Assembly: GCA_038227995.1 (NCBI GenBank)
Contig: JBBRPP010000007.1
Coordinates: 62,001-126,000, forward strand
Direction of reading: 5' to 3'
Length of the DNA stretch: 64,000 bases
Source of the DNA: WLMZ01 sp038227995
GTDB taxonomy: Bacteria; Actinomycetota; Acidimicrobiia; Acidimicrobiales; Ilumatobacteraceae
Under the pieces are notes generated by a model. That model saw only the letters and a program-made list of their open reading frames with translations. It had not been told where the DNA came from and searched no databases. The stretch's first letter is position 1, and each line of letters opens with the position of its first letter. Positions 53,519 through 62,312 of the stretch are shown piece after piece. The position numbers and the translations under genes are program-made.

Positions 53519-54160
53519 TCAGCGAATGGGACCGGAACGGTCAACAGCTGAGCGGGACGAGATCACTTCATCGATGATGCCATACTCGACCGCTGCCTGA
53601 GCTTCAATCACGAAGTCGCGGTCGGTGTCGGCATGAATCCGCTCGACACTCTGGCCGGTGTGATCGGCCAGGATCTGCTCGAGCAGATCGCGCATGCGCA
53701 GGATCTCCTTGGCCGCCAGCTCGAGGTCGGTGACCTGTCCGTAGCCCACCTGACCCCACGGCTGGTGCAGCAGGACACGGGCGTGAGGCAGGGCGAGGCG
53801 CTTGCCCTTGGTGCCGGCGGCGAGCAGCACCGCGGCCGCCGATGCGGCCTGACCGAGGCAGATGGTGGCGATGTCGTTCTTGATGAACTGCATCGTGTCG
53901 TAGATCGCGAACAGCGCGGTGATGTCGCCACCGGGGCTGTTGATGTAGATGTTGATGTCCTTGTCCGGATTCTCGCTCTCGAGATGGATGAGCTGAGCGC
54001 AGACGATGTTCGCGACCGCGTCGTCGATGCCGGTGGGGATGAAGATGATGTTCTCGCGCAGCATGCGCGAGTACAGGTCAGAGTGACGCTCACCACGGCT
54101 GGTGGTCTCGATCACGTTGGGCACGTAGTAGTTACGCACTGGGTCGAGCATGCTGCTCAT
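53519..54160 (-). CDS. clpP: ATP-dependent Clp protease proteolytic subunit ClpP
   Basis: A 213-residue serine protease. The catalytic Ser107 is in GQAASAAAVLL, His132 in LLHQPWGQ, and the Asp in the DRDFVIEAQAAVEYG region. NSPGGDITALFAIYD is the conserved helix-turn before the Ser. The N-terminus (VIETTSRGERHSDLYSRML) is the usual propeptide/axial region. The ATG at 54160 has GAGGAG 8 bases upstream, and it overlaps the trigger factor stop by one base (TGATG). Actinobacteria often have two ClpP subunits; only one is seen here. Confidence 0.96.
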   Translation of the reverse strand: MSSMLDPVRNYYVPNVIETTSRGERHSDLYSRMLRENIIFIPTGIDDAVANIVCAQLIHLESENPDKDINIYINSPGGDITALFAIYDTMQFIKNDIATICLGQAASAAAVLLAAGTKGKRLALPHARVLLHQPWGQVGYGQVTDLELAAKEILRMRDLLEQILADHTGQSVERIHADTDRDFVIEAQAAVEYGIIDEVISSRSAVDRSGPIR

Positions 54161-55599
54161 CAGTTGGTCTCCTCGGAGTCGTGATCGTGGTCGTGGTCGG
54201 CATGGGTGTGGCCGGCGTGATCGTGATCATGGTCGTGATCGCCGTGTTCGTGATCGTGATCGTGATCCTCGTGGTCGTGGCTGTGATCGTGGCCGAGCAG
54301 CACATCGTTGTCGATCACGTTGCCCTCCGGGTCGACGATCTCGACGTGATGCAGCAGCCAATCGAGCGCCTTGGTCTTGCGCAATTGGGCAACGAGCTCG
54401 CTGACTGCGTCGTTGCGCTCGTAGGCCTTGCGCACCTGGGCCGGCTTCTGGCGGACCTGCATTGCGATGCGTTCGTACTCGGATTCGATGTCGAGGTCGT
54501 CGACCTCGAGCGACTCCGCAGCAGCGACGGCGCGCAGGGCGAGATCGACCTTGACGGCCTTCTGTGACTGCACCCGCAACTGATCGAGGAACGAGTTGGC
54601 GTCCTGGCCGGTGGCCGACAGCCACTGGTCGAGGGCGATGCCCTGCGCCTGGAACTGCTGCACCGTGTTCTGCACGCGCTGCTGCAGGTCGCCCTGCACC
54701 ATCGCTTCGGGAGCTTCGATGTCGACCAGGTCGGAGAGCGACGAGGTCAGCCGCTCGACGATCTGGCTGCGGGCCTGATTGAGCTTGACCTCGCTGAGTC
54801 GATCTGCCAATGCACTGCGCCATCCGGCAACCGTGTCGTATTCGGCGACGTTCTCGTCGACCCAGTTGTCGTCGAGCTCGGGCAGCACCATCTCCTGCAC
54901 GCGCAGGATTTTGACTTCGAAGTCGGCGTCGGTGTCGTTGCCGTTCGGAATCGCGGTGAACGACAGCTCGTCGCCGGCCTTGGAACCGACGAGGTGATCG
55001 TCGAACGTGTCGGCGACCCAGCCCTTGCCGACTTCGTACAACCACTCCTCGGTGTTCAGCCCGACGATCGGCGCACCATCGCGCGTCCCCTGCAGGTCGA
55101 GCGTGACGTGGTCACCCAGTGCAATCGCACGATCGGCGTCGACGAGCGTGCCCTGACGGCGCAATTCGTTGTTGACCGCTTCGTCGACATCCGCTTCAGC
55201 GGCGACGACAGCAGGCACTTCGACCCGGAGGCCACCATAACCGGGCACCGTGACCTCGGGCCGAACCTCGCACGTTGCGTCGAACCCGACGGGACCGCTC
55301 TCTTCGCCGCCGGTGATCGACACTTCGGGGGTGGCGATCAGGTCGACGTCGTGCTCGCGCACGGCCTGGGCCAGATATTGCGGAACGCCGTCGCGCAGCG
55401 CCTGTTCGCGCGCAGCAGCGATGCCGATGCGTGCTTCGAGCACCTTGCGCGGCGCCTTGCCGGCACGAAATCCGGGGAGTCGAACCTCATGGGCGATCTT
55501 ACGGAATGCGGAGTCAATGTCACGGTCGAACTCTGTTTCGTCGACCTCGACCGACAGCTTGACCTTGTTGCCCTCTAGGGCTTCGAGCGTGCTTTTCAC
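54160..55599 (-). CDS. tig: Trigger factor with His/Asp-rich C-terminal tail
   Basis: A 479-residue ribosome-bound chaperone and peptidyl-prolyl isomerase. The ribosome-docking signature is VRLPGFRAGKAPRKVLEARIG (seen as GFRAGKAPRKVLEAR), the FKBP-type PPIase domain follows near 150-235, and the helical C-domain ends with LDWLLHHVEIVD. The last 44 residues (436-479) contain 17 His alternating with Asp/Glu, very like the metal-binding tail of SlyD. The GTG at 55599 (VKSTLEALEGNKVKL) is chosen because the family begins there. It leads the tig-clpP-clpX set. Confidence 0.95.
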   Translation of the reverse strand: MKSTLEALEGNKVKLSVEVDETEFDRDIDSAFRKIAHEVRLPGFRAGKAPRKVLEARIGIAAAREQALRDGVPQYLAQAVREHDVDLIATPEVSITGGEESGPVGFDATCEVRPEVTVPGYGGLRVEVPAVVAAEADVDEAVNNELRRQGTLVDADRAIALGDHVTLDLQGTRDGAPIVGLNTEEWLYEVGKGWVADTFDDHLVGSKAGDELSFTAIPNGNDTDADFEVKILRVQEMVLPELDDNWVDENVAEYDTVAGWRSALADRLSEVKLNQARSQIVERLTSSLSDLVDIEAPEAMVQGDLQQRVQNTVQQFQAQGIALDQWLSATGQDANSFLDQLRVQSQKAVKVDLALRAVAAAESLEVDDLDIESEYERIAMQVRQKPAQVRKAYERNDAVSELVAQLRKTKALDWLLHHVEIVDPEGNVIDNDVLLGHDHSHDHEDHDHDHEHGDHDHDHDHAGHTHADHDHDHDSEETN

Positions 55600-55711
55600 A
55601 GGTCGACGAGTGTATCGGCCGAGGAAGATGCAACACGGTAACGAAACCAACCTGGTGAGATGACCGAGCGGAAAGATGCATCGGGTCCCCCGCATCGGGC
55701 ACAATGGGAAC

Positions 55712-55978
55712 GTGACCACCTGGAAGCCCCATGCTCTCGCCAAGCCGCACGCCGATCAACTCGATCTCAGCGTTGGTGACCACGTCTCGGCGACGACCGA
55801 TCTGCAGGACGTCGAGTCGGGCATGACCGGGCGAGTCATCCTCGCCAACGGTTTCAACTGGCTTCGCTACCGCGTCCGGTTCGAGAACGGCGTCGAGATC
55901 GGCGACCTCGACCGGCGCCAGATCGAGCCATCGGGCAAGACGGCGAAGCGTTTGGCCAAGGCCGTCGCAAAGCGCTGA
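55712..55978 (+). CDS. Small hypothetical protein, possible SH3-like fold
   Basis: An 88-residue basic protein with no signal peptide or membrane helix. The middle (LSVGDHVSATTDLQD, VILANGFNWLRYRVRFENG) alternates hydrophobic and polar residues as in small beta barrels of the KOW/Tudor/SH3 kind. The C-terminus is Lys/Arg-rich and could contact nucleic acid (inference). The GTG at 55712 starts the predicted fold. It is divergent from tig, 112 bp away. Confidence 0.6.
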   Translation: MTTWKPHALAKPHADQLDLSVGDHVSATTDLQDVESGMTGRVILANGFNWLRYRVRFENGVEIGDLDRRQIEPSGKTAKRLAKAVAKR

Positions 55979-56022
55979 CGCTGCTCGCACAGCCGACCGG
56001 GCGTTTGCGCCTCGTCGACGTG

Positions 56023-56051
56023 CATCGAGTGCTCGATGAACCCGATCGGGT
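56023..56051. repeat. Palindromes after the small SH3-like gene
   Basis: CATCGAG-TG-CTCGATG (56023-56038) is followed at once by the palindrome ACCCGATCGGGT (56040-56051). They may act as a terminator for the gene ending at 55978. Confidence 0.45.
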
Positions 56052-56129
56052 CGTCGTTCGTATCTGTCGGTCATCCAGACGGACAATCGCAACGAACTAC
56101 GGTTGCCCAATCACGAGGAAAGTAGCGAC

Positions 56130-57029
56130 ATGACTCTCGGACGTATTCTGCGCATCATCGGCGCAGTCGCCATTCTGATCGGTGGCATCGTCCACCTCGA
56201 CCTGTATTTCAACAGTCAATACCGATTCGCCGGCGACATGCCGAACTTCGGTCGCAGCATCTTGCTCAACGTGATCGGCTCGGCGATCATCGCCGCAGCC
56301 GTTGCCGCACGCAAGGAATGGTTCATCCGCCTCGCCGGCATCGGCATGGCGTTGGGCACGATCGCATTGTTCCTCTTCGTTCACACCAACCACACGTTCC
56401 TGGGGTTCGCCGTCTCGGGAGCGGTCTTCGAGCCGTCGCCGCAGGCGCAGCTCGCGATCATCATCGAGATCGTCGCGATCATCGCCCTTGCGGCGACCTT
56501 CGTCCCATCGATCGACAGCGCCGACGTGTCGCTGCCAACACCGATGGCCGGCGCGTCGGCCGCGGTCGCCGCGGTCGCCGTCATCGCGTTCGCCGTGCAC
56601 TGGAACCCTGATGACACCAAAACGGTCGCACCGGCGACGAGCACATCGGCCTCGACCGCCACCACGACGGCGCCCGCAAGCTCGTCGCCGTCCGGCGCGA
56701 CCACCGTTCCGGCGGCGAGCACACCCGCCGTGAGCACTCCTGCGAGCAGCACCCCTGCCAGCACCCCGGCCGCAGCAGCCGCGAGCGCTGTCTCGATCAA
56801 GGACTTCGCGTTCGACGGGAAGTCCGTCACCGTCGCCAAGGGTTCGACCGTGACGTGGACCAACAACGATGGCGTCAAGCACAGCGTGGTCGCCGACGAC
56901 AAGTCGTTCCGCAGCGAGTCGCTCACGCAAGGTCAGACGTTCCAGTTCACGTTCCCGACCGCCGGAACGTTCACCTACATCTGTGGCATCCATCCCTACA
57001 TGAAGGGCACCATCGTCGTCAGCCCCTGA
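56130..57029 (+). CDS. Multi-pass membrane protein with C-terminal cupredoxin domain
   Basis: A 299-residue protein. Five hydrophobic helices occupy about residues 5-175, followed by an Ala/Ser/Thr/Pro linker (about 178-225) and an extracytoplasmic cupredoxin domain. Type-1 copper ligands fit: His in GVKHSVV, and Cys, His and Met in YICGIHPYMKG. The plastocyanin-like domain may carry electrons or bind copper near the membrane. The ATG at 56130 has GAGGAAAG upstream; a TTG at 56103 would add nine residues without similarity. Confidence 0.85.
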   Translation: MTLGRILRIIGAVAILIGGIVHLDLYFNSQYRFAGDMPNFGRSILLNVIGSAIIAAAVAARKEWFIRLAGIGMALGTIALFLFVHTNHTFLGFAVSGAVFEPSPQAQLAIIIEIVAIIALAATFVPSIDSADVSLPTPMAGASAAVAAVAVIAFAVHWNPDDTKTVAPATSTSASTATTTAPASSSPSGATTVPAASTPAVSTPASSTPASTPAAAAASAVSIKDFAFDGKSVTVAKGSTVTWTNNDGVKHSVVADDKSFRSESLTQGQTFQFTFPTAGTFTYICGIHPYMKGTIVVSP

Positions 57030-57051
57030 CGCTCCGTTTCCGACTCACCTT

Positions 57052-57083
57052 CGAGGCCGTCGTCCCAACGGGCGACGGCCTCG
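57052..57083. terminator. Terminator hairpin after the cupredoxin gene
   Basis: CGAGGCCGTCG (57052-57062) pairs with CGACGGCCTCG (57073-57083), 11-bp perfect arms, 23 bp after the stop codon and facing the convergent anti-sigma gene. Confidence 0.85.
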
Positions 57084-57179
57084 GCGCGTCCCGCACCGCC
57101 GACCGATCCTCTGGGTGGGCGCGCCGAGCGCGGCATGACGCGCTCAGCGCTCCCACGCTGAAGGGAGCGGTCAGACCGG

Positions 57180-57911
57180 TCAGGCGGTTGCGCCGGAGAG
57201 CAACATCGGGTTGCTCGACACGGCGACACCACCGGCCTTCTCGGCCGTGATCGCCAGCAAGGTGAGGTGACCGTCAACCGTGAACGCGGCGGCCTTCGGG
57301 TGCGGTCCGAGAACCCCGAGCGAGACGACAGTGCCGTTGACCTTTCCCCACAGCTGATACGTGTGCTCGGCGTCGAGGGCGGGCAGGCTGCTGGCCAACA
57401 GGCAACCGTTGCCGCTCGGATCGACGACGGCTCGAACCTTGAGGTCGGCCGATGTCGACGAGGTGAGCTGGGCCTGCAGCGAGTGCGGATCGGCGAGGGA
57501 CTGCTCGACCGCACAACCGGCCGCGCTCGGCGTGGCGTTGTCGCTGTGCGAGATCCGGACCGCGACGACGGCGATCAGCGCTGCGGCGGCGGTTGCGACT
57601 GTCCACGAACCCACCGTCCGCGACCACGCCTTGCGGCGCGATTGTCGCATCGGCATGACGTGAGCGAGTTCGGTCTCGGGTGCAGACGCAGAGCCTTCGA
57701 GGGCGCCGGCGATGCGGTCCCACAAACCTTCGGGCGCATCCATCCCCGACCACGCCAACATCGTCGCGACTTCGCGATGATCCTGCACCTCGGCGCGGGC
57801 CCGCGGACTGGCGGCGAGATAGTCCTCGACGGCTCGGCGCTCGTCGTCATCGACAGCGTCGAGCGCATACGCGCCGAGAAGGTCGTCCATGTCGAACGGG
57901 TTGGTGGACAT
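57180..57911 (-). CDS. Anti-sigma factor, RskA type
   Basis: A 243-residue single-pass membrane protein. The N-terminal anti-sigma domain (DDLLGAYALDAVDDDERRAVEDYLAAS) resembles ZAS-like RskA without the full zinc motif. A transmembrane helix follows (TVATAAAALIAVVAVRI, about 105-121), then an extracytoplasmic RskA C-terminal domain (YQLWGKVNGTVVSLGVL). It would hold the ECF sigma factor, whose gene overlaps it by one base, inactive until proteolysis. No signal protein is nearby. Confidence 0.9.
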   Translation of the reverse strand: MSTNPFDMDDLLGAYALDAVDDDERRAVEDYLAASPRARAEVQDHREVATMLAWSGMDAPEGLWDRIAGALEGSASAPETELAHVMPMRQSRRKAWSRTVGSWTVATAAAALIAVVAVRISHSDNATPSAAGCAVEQSLADPHSLQAQLTSSTSADLKVRAVVDPSGNGCLLASSLPALDAEHTYQLWGKVNGTVVSLGVLGPHPKAAAFTVDGHLTLLAITAEKAGGVAVSSNPMLLSGATA

Positions 57912-58561
57912 CAGCGGTCTCCCAATGTGATGCCGGACGCTTGAAGGTTGCCACGGAGGCGTTTGAGCCCGACGCGGATCCGGCTCTTGACCGTTCCCTC
58001 GGCTTCGCCCAATCGCTCTGCCACCTCACGATATGTCAGACCGCCGAAATACGCCATCTCGATTGCCTCCCGTTCGCCTTCTTGGAGATCCGCCAATGCT
58101 TCTCTGACCTGTGTGGCGAGGGTCAGGTCCCACACCTCACGGTCCACGTCGTACCCGGCGTCGGCGGTGAGGTGCGCTTCGCGGTCCTCGCGTCGGCGGC
58201 GCGACGTGCTCGATCGCAATGAGTCCACGGAACGACCATGTGAGTGCGCGAGCAGAAAACTGCGCAGCGAACCCCGATCCGGATCGAAGCGGTCGGGTTC
58301 GTTCCACAGCCGGAGGAACACTTCCTGCACGATCTCCTCGGCCTGCGCATGATCACCGAGCAGGCGCTTCGACAGCCCGAAAACCGCCCCGGCGTGACGG
58401 CGATACGCCTCCGCGAGCGCGCCCTGCTTGTAGCGGCCGATGGCCACCACCAAGGACGCGTCAGAAGCGGCGCTGAAGTCGTCTCGCACACCCAATGTTC
58501 GGAGCGGTTCGACTTCCGGATGATCCTCTTGCTCGTCCGGCGTCTGATCCTCTGCGTTCAC
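57911..58561 (-). CDS. ECF RNA polymerase sigma factor, SigK-like
   Basis: A 216-residue ECF sigma factor. Region 2 (EAYRRHAGAVFGLSKRLLGDHAQAEEIVQEVFLRLW) and region 4 (LQEGEREAIEMAYFGGLTYREVAERLGEAEGTVKSRI) are both clear. The short acidic N-terminus is not conserved. GTG at 58561 overlaps the TrmA-like stop by 4 bases, and its own stop overlaps the anti-sigma start by one. It would direct RNA polymerase to envelope or redox stress promoters, judged from SigK/RskA relatives. Confidence 0.93.
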   Translation of the reverse strand: MNAEDQTPDEQEDHPEVEPLRTLGVRDDFSAASDASLVVAIGRYKQGALAEAYRRHAGAVFGLSKRLLGDHAQAEEIVQEVFLRLWNEPDRFDPDRGSLRSFLLAHSHGRSVDSLRSSTSRRRREDREAHLTADAGYDVDREVWDLTLATQVREALADLQEGEREAIEMAYFGGLTYREVAERLGEAEGTVKSRIRVGLKRLRGNLQASGITLGDR

Positions 58562-59706
58562 GTGTCGACCGTGCCCATTTGTTGCTCGTTCAAGTCAAAT
58601 CTGGTCACTGCTTCGACGTGTGAGGTGTTCGGAAAGACATCGATCACCTCGGTGCCACGATGGAGGTAGTTCAATGCGACCAGCAAACGTGCATCGCGCG
58701 CAAGTGATGCTGCATCACAGCTGACCAGCACGATCCGACTCGCGCGCGTCGCGGCCAGCCGATCCGCCGCGATCCGGCCGAGTCCGCTGCGCGCCGGATC
58801 GGCGATCACCAGGTCGGCCCGCACCGGTTGCCAGTCTTCGAGTCGACACTCGACGACGGTGGCGCGGTCGGCCGACAGGTTCACGCGGGCGTCGGCACAC
58901 GACGACGATGATGACTCGACGAGGACCACCCGGGCTGCATGGTTGGCGACTGTTGCCGCGAACAGTCCCACACCTCCGTAGGCGTCGATCACGGTCATCA
59001 TGGAGAGATCGAGATCGGCAACCGCACGTGAGACTGCATCCACGAGCAATGCGGCCGCCCGCGGCGACGACTGAAAGAACGAATCGTTGGAGACACGAAA
59101 GTCGTGGTCGCCAACACGTTCGACGATCGCGCCACGCACGCCGAGCGAGTTGTCGCCACGAGCGAGGCCGACGCGAAGGGTGACCTCGGCATCGCGATCG
59201 AGGTGAAGCGAGCGGATGAGGCCGTTGATGGCCGGATCAGCCACGGGGCACGAATCGATCGGGACCACGTCGTGCGACCGCCGGGCCCGAAACCCCGGCC
59301 GGCCATCGGGCGATGCGGCGAGCCGCACGGTTGTTCGATATCCCCACGGCTCGACAGATGCGCCGGCGACGACCACGGGATCGACCAGTCGTCCGGTGCG
59401 AGTCAACGCCTCGCGCACGATGTCCACCTTGAGCCCGAGCTGACCCGACGGTTCGATGTGCTGCCAATCGCAGCCGCCGCAGCCCCGTTGCCACGCCTCG
59501 CATGGCGGCTCGACCCGGAGCGGCGACCCGACGACGACCGACTCGACCTCTGCGGTTGCGAAGTCCTTCTTCTCGGCGGTGAACAACGCTGTCACCGTTT
59601 CGCCCGCGATCGCGCCGGAGATGAACACCACGCGCCCGCTGTCTTCCCGGGCGAGCGCGGCTCCCCCGACGACCATCTGCGTCGGGCGCAGTTCGGACGA
59701 TTCCAT
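58558..59706 (-). CDS. Class I SAM-dependent RNA uracil-5-methyltransferase (TrmA/RumA family)
   Basis: A 382-residue methyltransferase with the [4Fe-4S] Cys cluster CEAWQRGCGGCDWQH near 69-83, a Rossmann-like SAM domain (VIDAYGGVGLFAATVA), and the catalytic Cys in ILVSCDAASLARDA. The C-terminus has HVEAVTRFD in place of the usual HVE-V-l-r. It methylates U in rRNA or tRNA. The N-terminal TRAM domain is short. The ATG at 59706 is the start closest to the domain. It heads the operon with the sigma and anti-sigma genes. Confidence 0.9.
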   Translation of the reverse strand: MESSELRPTQMVVGGAALAREDSGRVVFISGAIAGETVTALFTAEKKDFATAEVESVVVGSPLRVEPPCEAWQRGCGGCDWQHIEPSGQLGLKVDIVREALTRTGRLVDPVVVAGASVEPWGYRTTVRLAASPDGRPGFRARRSHDVVPIDSCPVADPAINGLIRSLHLDRDAEVTLRVGLARGDNSLGVRGAIVERVGDHDFRVSNDSFFQSSPRAAALLVDAVSRAVADLDLSMMTVIDAYGGVGLFAATVANHAARVVLVESSSSSCADARVNLSADRATVVECRLEDWQPVRADLVIADPARSGLGRIAADRLAATRASRIVLVSCDAASLARDARLLVALNYLHRGTEVIDVFPNTSHVEAVTRFDLNEQQMGTVDT

Positions 59707-59763
59707 GGGCGCCGATGGTATTGGGCGCGTCACGTCTCCGGTCGTTCTGTAGCGTGATCGACG

Positions 59764-60447
59764 ATGCCACGGCCAATCGAAATCGCTCCGTCCGTCCTGC
59801 CGGCCGACCTCTCCAAGCTGGGCGAGGAAGTTGCTGCGCTCGAGGCGGCCGGTGTCGATCGGATCCAGTGGGACGTCATGGATGGGCAGTTCGTCCCGAA
59901 CATCACCTTCGGCCCTGACGTCATCGCCAGCGCTCGCCGCCATTCCTCGCTACCGTTCGAGGCCCACCTGATGGTGCTCACCCCCGACCTGCTTGCGCCC
60001 GAGTTCATCAAGGCCGGCTGCGAGCGTCTGATCGTCCACGCCGAGGCATGCACGCACCTCCATCGCACGCTGGGCAACATTCGTTCACTCGGCGCCAAGG
60101 CAGCCGTTGCGCTCAATCCGGCAACCCCGGCTGATGCAGTCGCTCATGTGCTCGATCTGGTCGACATGGTGTTGGTGATGACGGTGAATCCCGGCTTCGG
60201 CGGTCAGTCGTACATCGCGACGATGGAGCCCAAGATCCGCGAAGTTCGAGCGATGATCGCGGCCGCCGGATTGGCCGACACGGTCGATGTCGAAGTTGAC
60301 GGCGGCATCGGACCGAACACGGTGGCCGGCGCTGCAGCCGCCGGTGCCAACGTGCTCGTGGCGGGGACCGCGCTCTTTCGCGATCCCGAAGGTCTCGAAC
60401 ACGCCGTCACCGATCTGCGCGCCAGGGCCAACGCTGCTCGCACCTGA
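59764..60447 (+). CDS. rpe: Ribulose-phosphate 3-epimerase
   Basis: A 227-residue TIM-barrel enzyme of the pentose phosphate pathway. IAPSVLPADLSKLGEEV is the start of the fold, HLMVLTPD contains a metal-binding His, VMTVNPGFGGQSY is the family signature, and VDGGIGPNTV supplies the late Asp and phosphate loop. The ATG at 59764 is 57 bp from the divergent methyltransferase start. Length is normal. Confidence 0.97.
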   Translation: MPRPIEIAPSVLPADLSKLGEEVAALEAAGVDRIQWDVMDGQFVPNITFGPDVIASARRHSSLPFEAHLMVLTPDLLAPEFIKAGCERLIVHAEACTHLHRTLGNIRSLGAKAAVALNPATPADAVAHVLDLVDMVLVMTVNPGFGGQSYIATMEPKIREVRAMIAAAGLADTVDVEVDGGIGPNTVAGAAAAGANVLVAGTALFRDPEGLEHAVTDLRARANAART

Positions 60448-60475
60448 CCACGTGCACCTGACCAGGCGCACGTGG
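60448..60475. terminator. Hairpin after rpe
   Basis: CCACGTGC (60448-60455) and GCACGTGG (60468-60475) pair perfectly around a 12-base loop, directly after the rpe stop and before the convergent gene's end at 60497. Confidence 0.6.
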
Positions 60476-60496
60476 CACGGGCCGGCGGTCACGACG

Positions 60497-61324
60497 TCAG
60501 GTGATTCGACGCCGACCTGACAGTGGTTCGCCATCGGCGACTCGCCCGACTGAGACGAAGATCGCGGCAAACAGCCACCGGATCAAGACCAGGACCAACA
60601 CGATCCCGGCGACAGCGAGCAGCGGCTCGAGCAACGCCCACGCGATCTTCTTTTTTGCTGACGTCAGGCCGGTCAGCATTCCGGCGTCGATCGGCGAGCC
60701 GTCGAGGCGAAGGGTTCGAATCGGATCCTCGACGGTCGGGCATTGCCGGCTCTTCTCGGTGAGGCCGATGATGGCGTTGCCACCGAACAGCAGCTTGACC
60801 TCACGAACCTTCGAGTTGAGGGTGAGCCCGGCACCGACTGGCGCTGCCCCGACGAGATAGCGCTGGTTCACCTTCAGGAACTGGGTTTCGTTGTCGTACT
60901 GGATGTCGATCAACCCTGACGCGATCGAATGCGAAGCGTCACCTGCACGCACCTGCTCGACTCGATACCGGGCGATGCGGTAGTCCTTGGCGACGACGGT
61001 GCCGACGAACACCACCGAGGCGACCGGCGGCTTGTCGCAACCCGGCGGATATTGAACGAGTGGCTCTGACTGAACAGCAGCGGGCGGCGGCACGACGGCG
61101 CCTGTTTCGCCGGCACTGTCGGGGGTGCTGCCGTCGGTGACCGTCGTGGTCGTCGGTGCCGAATCGGTCGAGGTGGTCGGAATCGTCGATGCAACCGTCG
61201 AGTCCTGTGGTGCGGCGATGGGCGCCGACGACGCACGCGCGGTGGCGACGCCATCAACGGCTCCGATGGCCATTGCGATCACGGCCGCGCCGCTCGCCAC
61301 GGCGATCGCCAGCATCCTCCTCAT
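60497..61324 (-). CDS. Exported protein with Thr/Ser linker and C-terminal membrane helix
   Basis: About 275 residues. It has a signal peptide (AIAVASGAAVIAMAIGAVDGVATARA), a Thr/Ser/Pro-rich spacer (TTSTDSAPTTTTVTD), an extracytoplasmic domain with two Cys (PPGCDKPP, SRQCPTVED) and a C-terminal transmembrane helix (LLAVAGIVLVLVLIRWLFAAIFV). The centre (VFVGTVVAKDYRIARYRVEQV) resembles the NTR/TIMP-like beta barrels seen in actinobacterial surface proteins, though I am not certain. The ATG at 61324 is preferred; a GTG three codons earlier is possible. Confidence 0.75.
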   Translation of the reverse strand: MRRMLAIAVASGAAVIAMAIGAVDGVATARASSAPIAAPQDSTVASTIPTTSTDSAPTTTTVTDGSTPDSAGETGAVVPPPAAVQSEPLVQYPPGCDKPPVASVVFVGTVVAKDYRIARYRVEQVRAGDASHSIASGLIDIQYDNETQFLKVNQRYLVGAAPVGAGLTLNSKVREVKLLFGGNAIIGLTEKSRQCPTVEDPIRTLRLDGSPIDAGMLTGLTSAKKKIAWALLEPLLAVAGIVLVLVLIRWLFAAIFVSVGRVADGEPLSGRRRIT

Positions 61325-61379
61325 CGCGGCCACGCTAGTGGCGCGCTCGCCACGCGCCGGGTCACCCTCGACGGACGGA

Positions 61380-62153
61380 TCAACGACCGATGAACGTGGG
61401 CGATCGCTTCTCCGCGAATGCGGCGATCGCCTCCACCGTGTCCTTCGTGCCGAAGTTGACCGTTTGGGCCGCGCCCTCGTCGTGCAGCGCCTGCTCCATC
61501 GTGACGTCGAACGAGTTGTTGAGCATCAGCTTGGTCTGCGCCAGTGCGATCGGCGGCGAGTCCACCAGGCGAGCGACCCAGCCGTCGACGAAGGCATCGA
61601 GCTCGGTGTCGTCGATGACGCGATTGACGAGACCGAATTCCTTCGCCTCCGCTGCGCTGAGGATGTCGCCAAAAAAGGCGATCTCCTTCGCCACATGGAG
61701 ACCGACCCGACGTGGCAGGACCCACGAGCCGCCGAAGTCGAGCGACAGACCGCGACGCGAGAAGATCTCCGAGAATCGAGCAGTTGAACCGGCGACGACG
61801 AGATCGCATCCGAATGCCAGGTTGCAGCCGGCACCCACGGCGACCCCGCGCACTTTGGCGATCGTTGGCTGTGGAAGGCGGTGCAGCGCCAACGCAGCGT
61901 CGCCGACAGCGCGCATCGACGCCAGACCATGGCGTGGCGGCCCGGCCGAGGCGCCCCACAGATCGGCGCCCGCACAGAACTCGCCGCCCGCTCCCGTCAC
62001 GACGACGACGCGATCAGCGTCGTTGTTGCCGATGTCGCGGAACGTCTCGCACAACTCGGTCCACATCTGTGTCGTGGCCGCGTTCTTCTTCGCCGGACGG
62101 TTGAGCGTGACCGTGACGACACCTTGGTGACGACTGACCTCGATGGTTTCCAT
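61380..62153 (-). CDS. Enoyl-CoA hydratase/isomerase family protein
   Basis: A 257-residue crotonase-fold enzyme. VTGAGGEFCAGADL forms the first oxyanion region, and GVAVGAGCNLAFGCDLVVA is the core crotonase signature. The usual catalytic Glu pair is not clear: the second position falls near RFSEIFSRRGLSLD. It acts on acyl-CoA in beta-oxidation or a related pathway. The ATG at 62153 begins METIEVSRHQGVVTVTLNRP, a typical start. Confidence 0.9.
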   Translation of the reverse strand: METIEVSRHQGVVTVTLNRPAKKNAATTQMWTELCETFRDIGNNDADRVVVVTGAGGEFCAGADLWGASAGPPRHGLASMRAVGDAALALHRLPQPTIAKVRGVAVGAGCNLAFGCDLVVAGSTARFSEIFSRRGLSLDFGGSWVLPRRVGLHVAKEIAFFGDILSAAEAKEFGLVNRVIDDTELDAFVDGWVARLVDSPPIALAQTKLMLNNSFDVTMEQALHDEGAAQTVNFGTKDTVEAIAAFAEKRSPTFIGR

Positions 62154-62175
62154 GTGCGGCGACGATACTGAGGGA

Positions 62176-62286
62176 ATGGGGTACAACCCGCACCGTAGAC
62201 GAGTACCCAAACGCGGCGATCTGGCTTTGGTCATCGCCGCCGTTGCGGTCGCCGTGACGCTCGTCCTGTGGGCGTTCCTGGCCTGA
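62176..62286 (+). CDS. 36-residue single-pass membrane protein
   Basis: A short open frame with the start MGYNPHRRRVPKRGD, a hydrophobic helix (LALVIAAVAVAVTLVLWAFLA) and a stop directly after it. The positive-inside pattern (RRR, KR before the helix) suits a tail-anchored peptide with a cytoplasmic N-terminus. GAGGGA lies a few bases before the ATG. The gene is divergent from the crotonase gene, 22 bp away. I do not recognise a family. Confidence 0.6.
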   Translation: MGYNPHRRRVPKRGDLALVIAAVAVAVTLVLWAFLA

Positions 62287-62312
62287 GCTTCGGGCCGGCC
62301 CGAGCGCATCGC

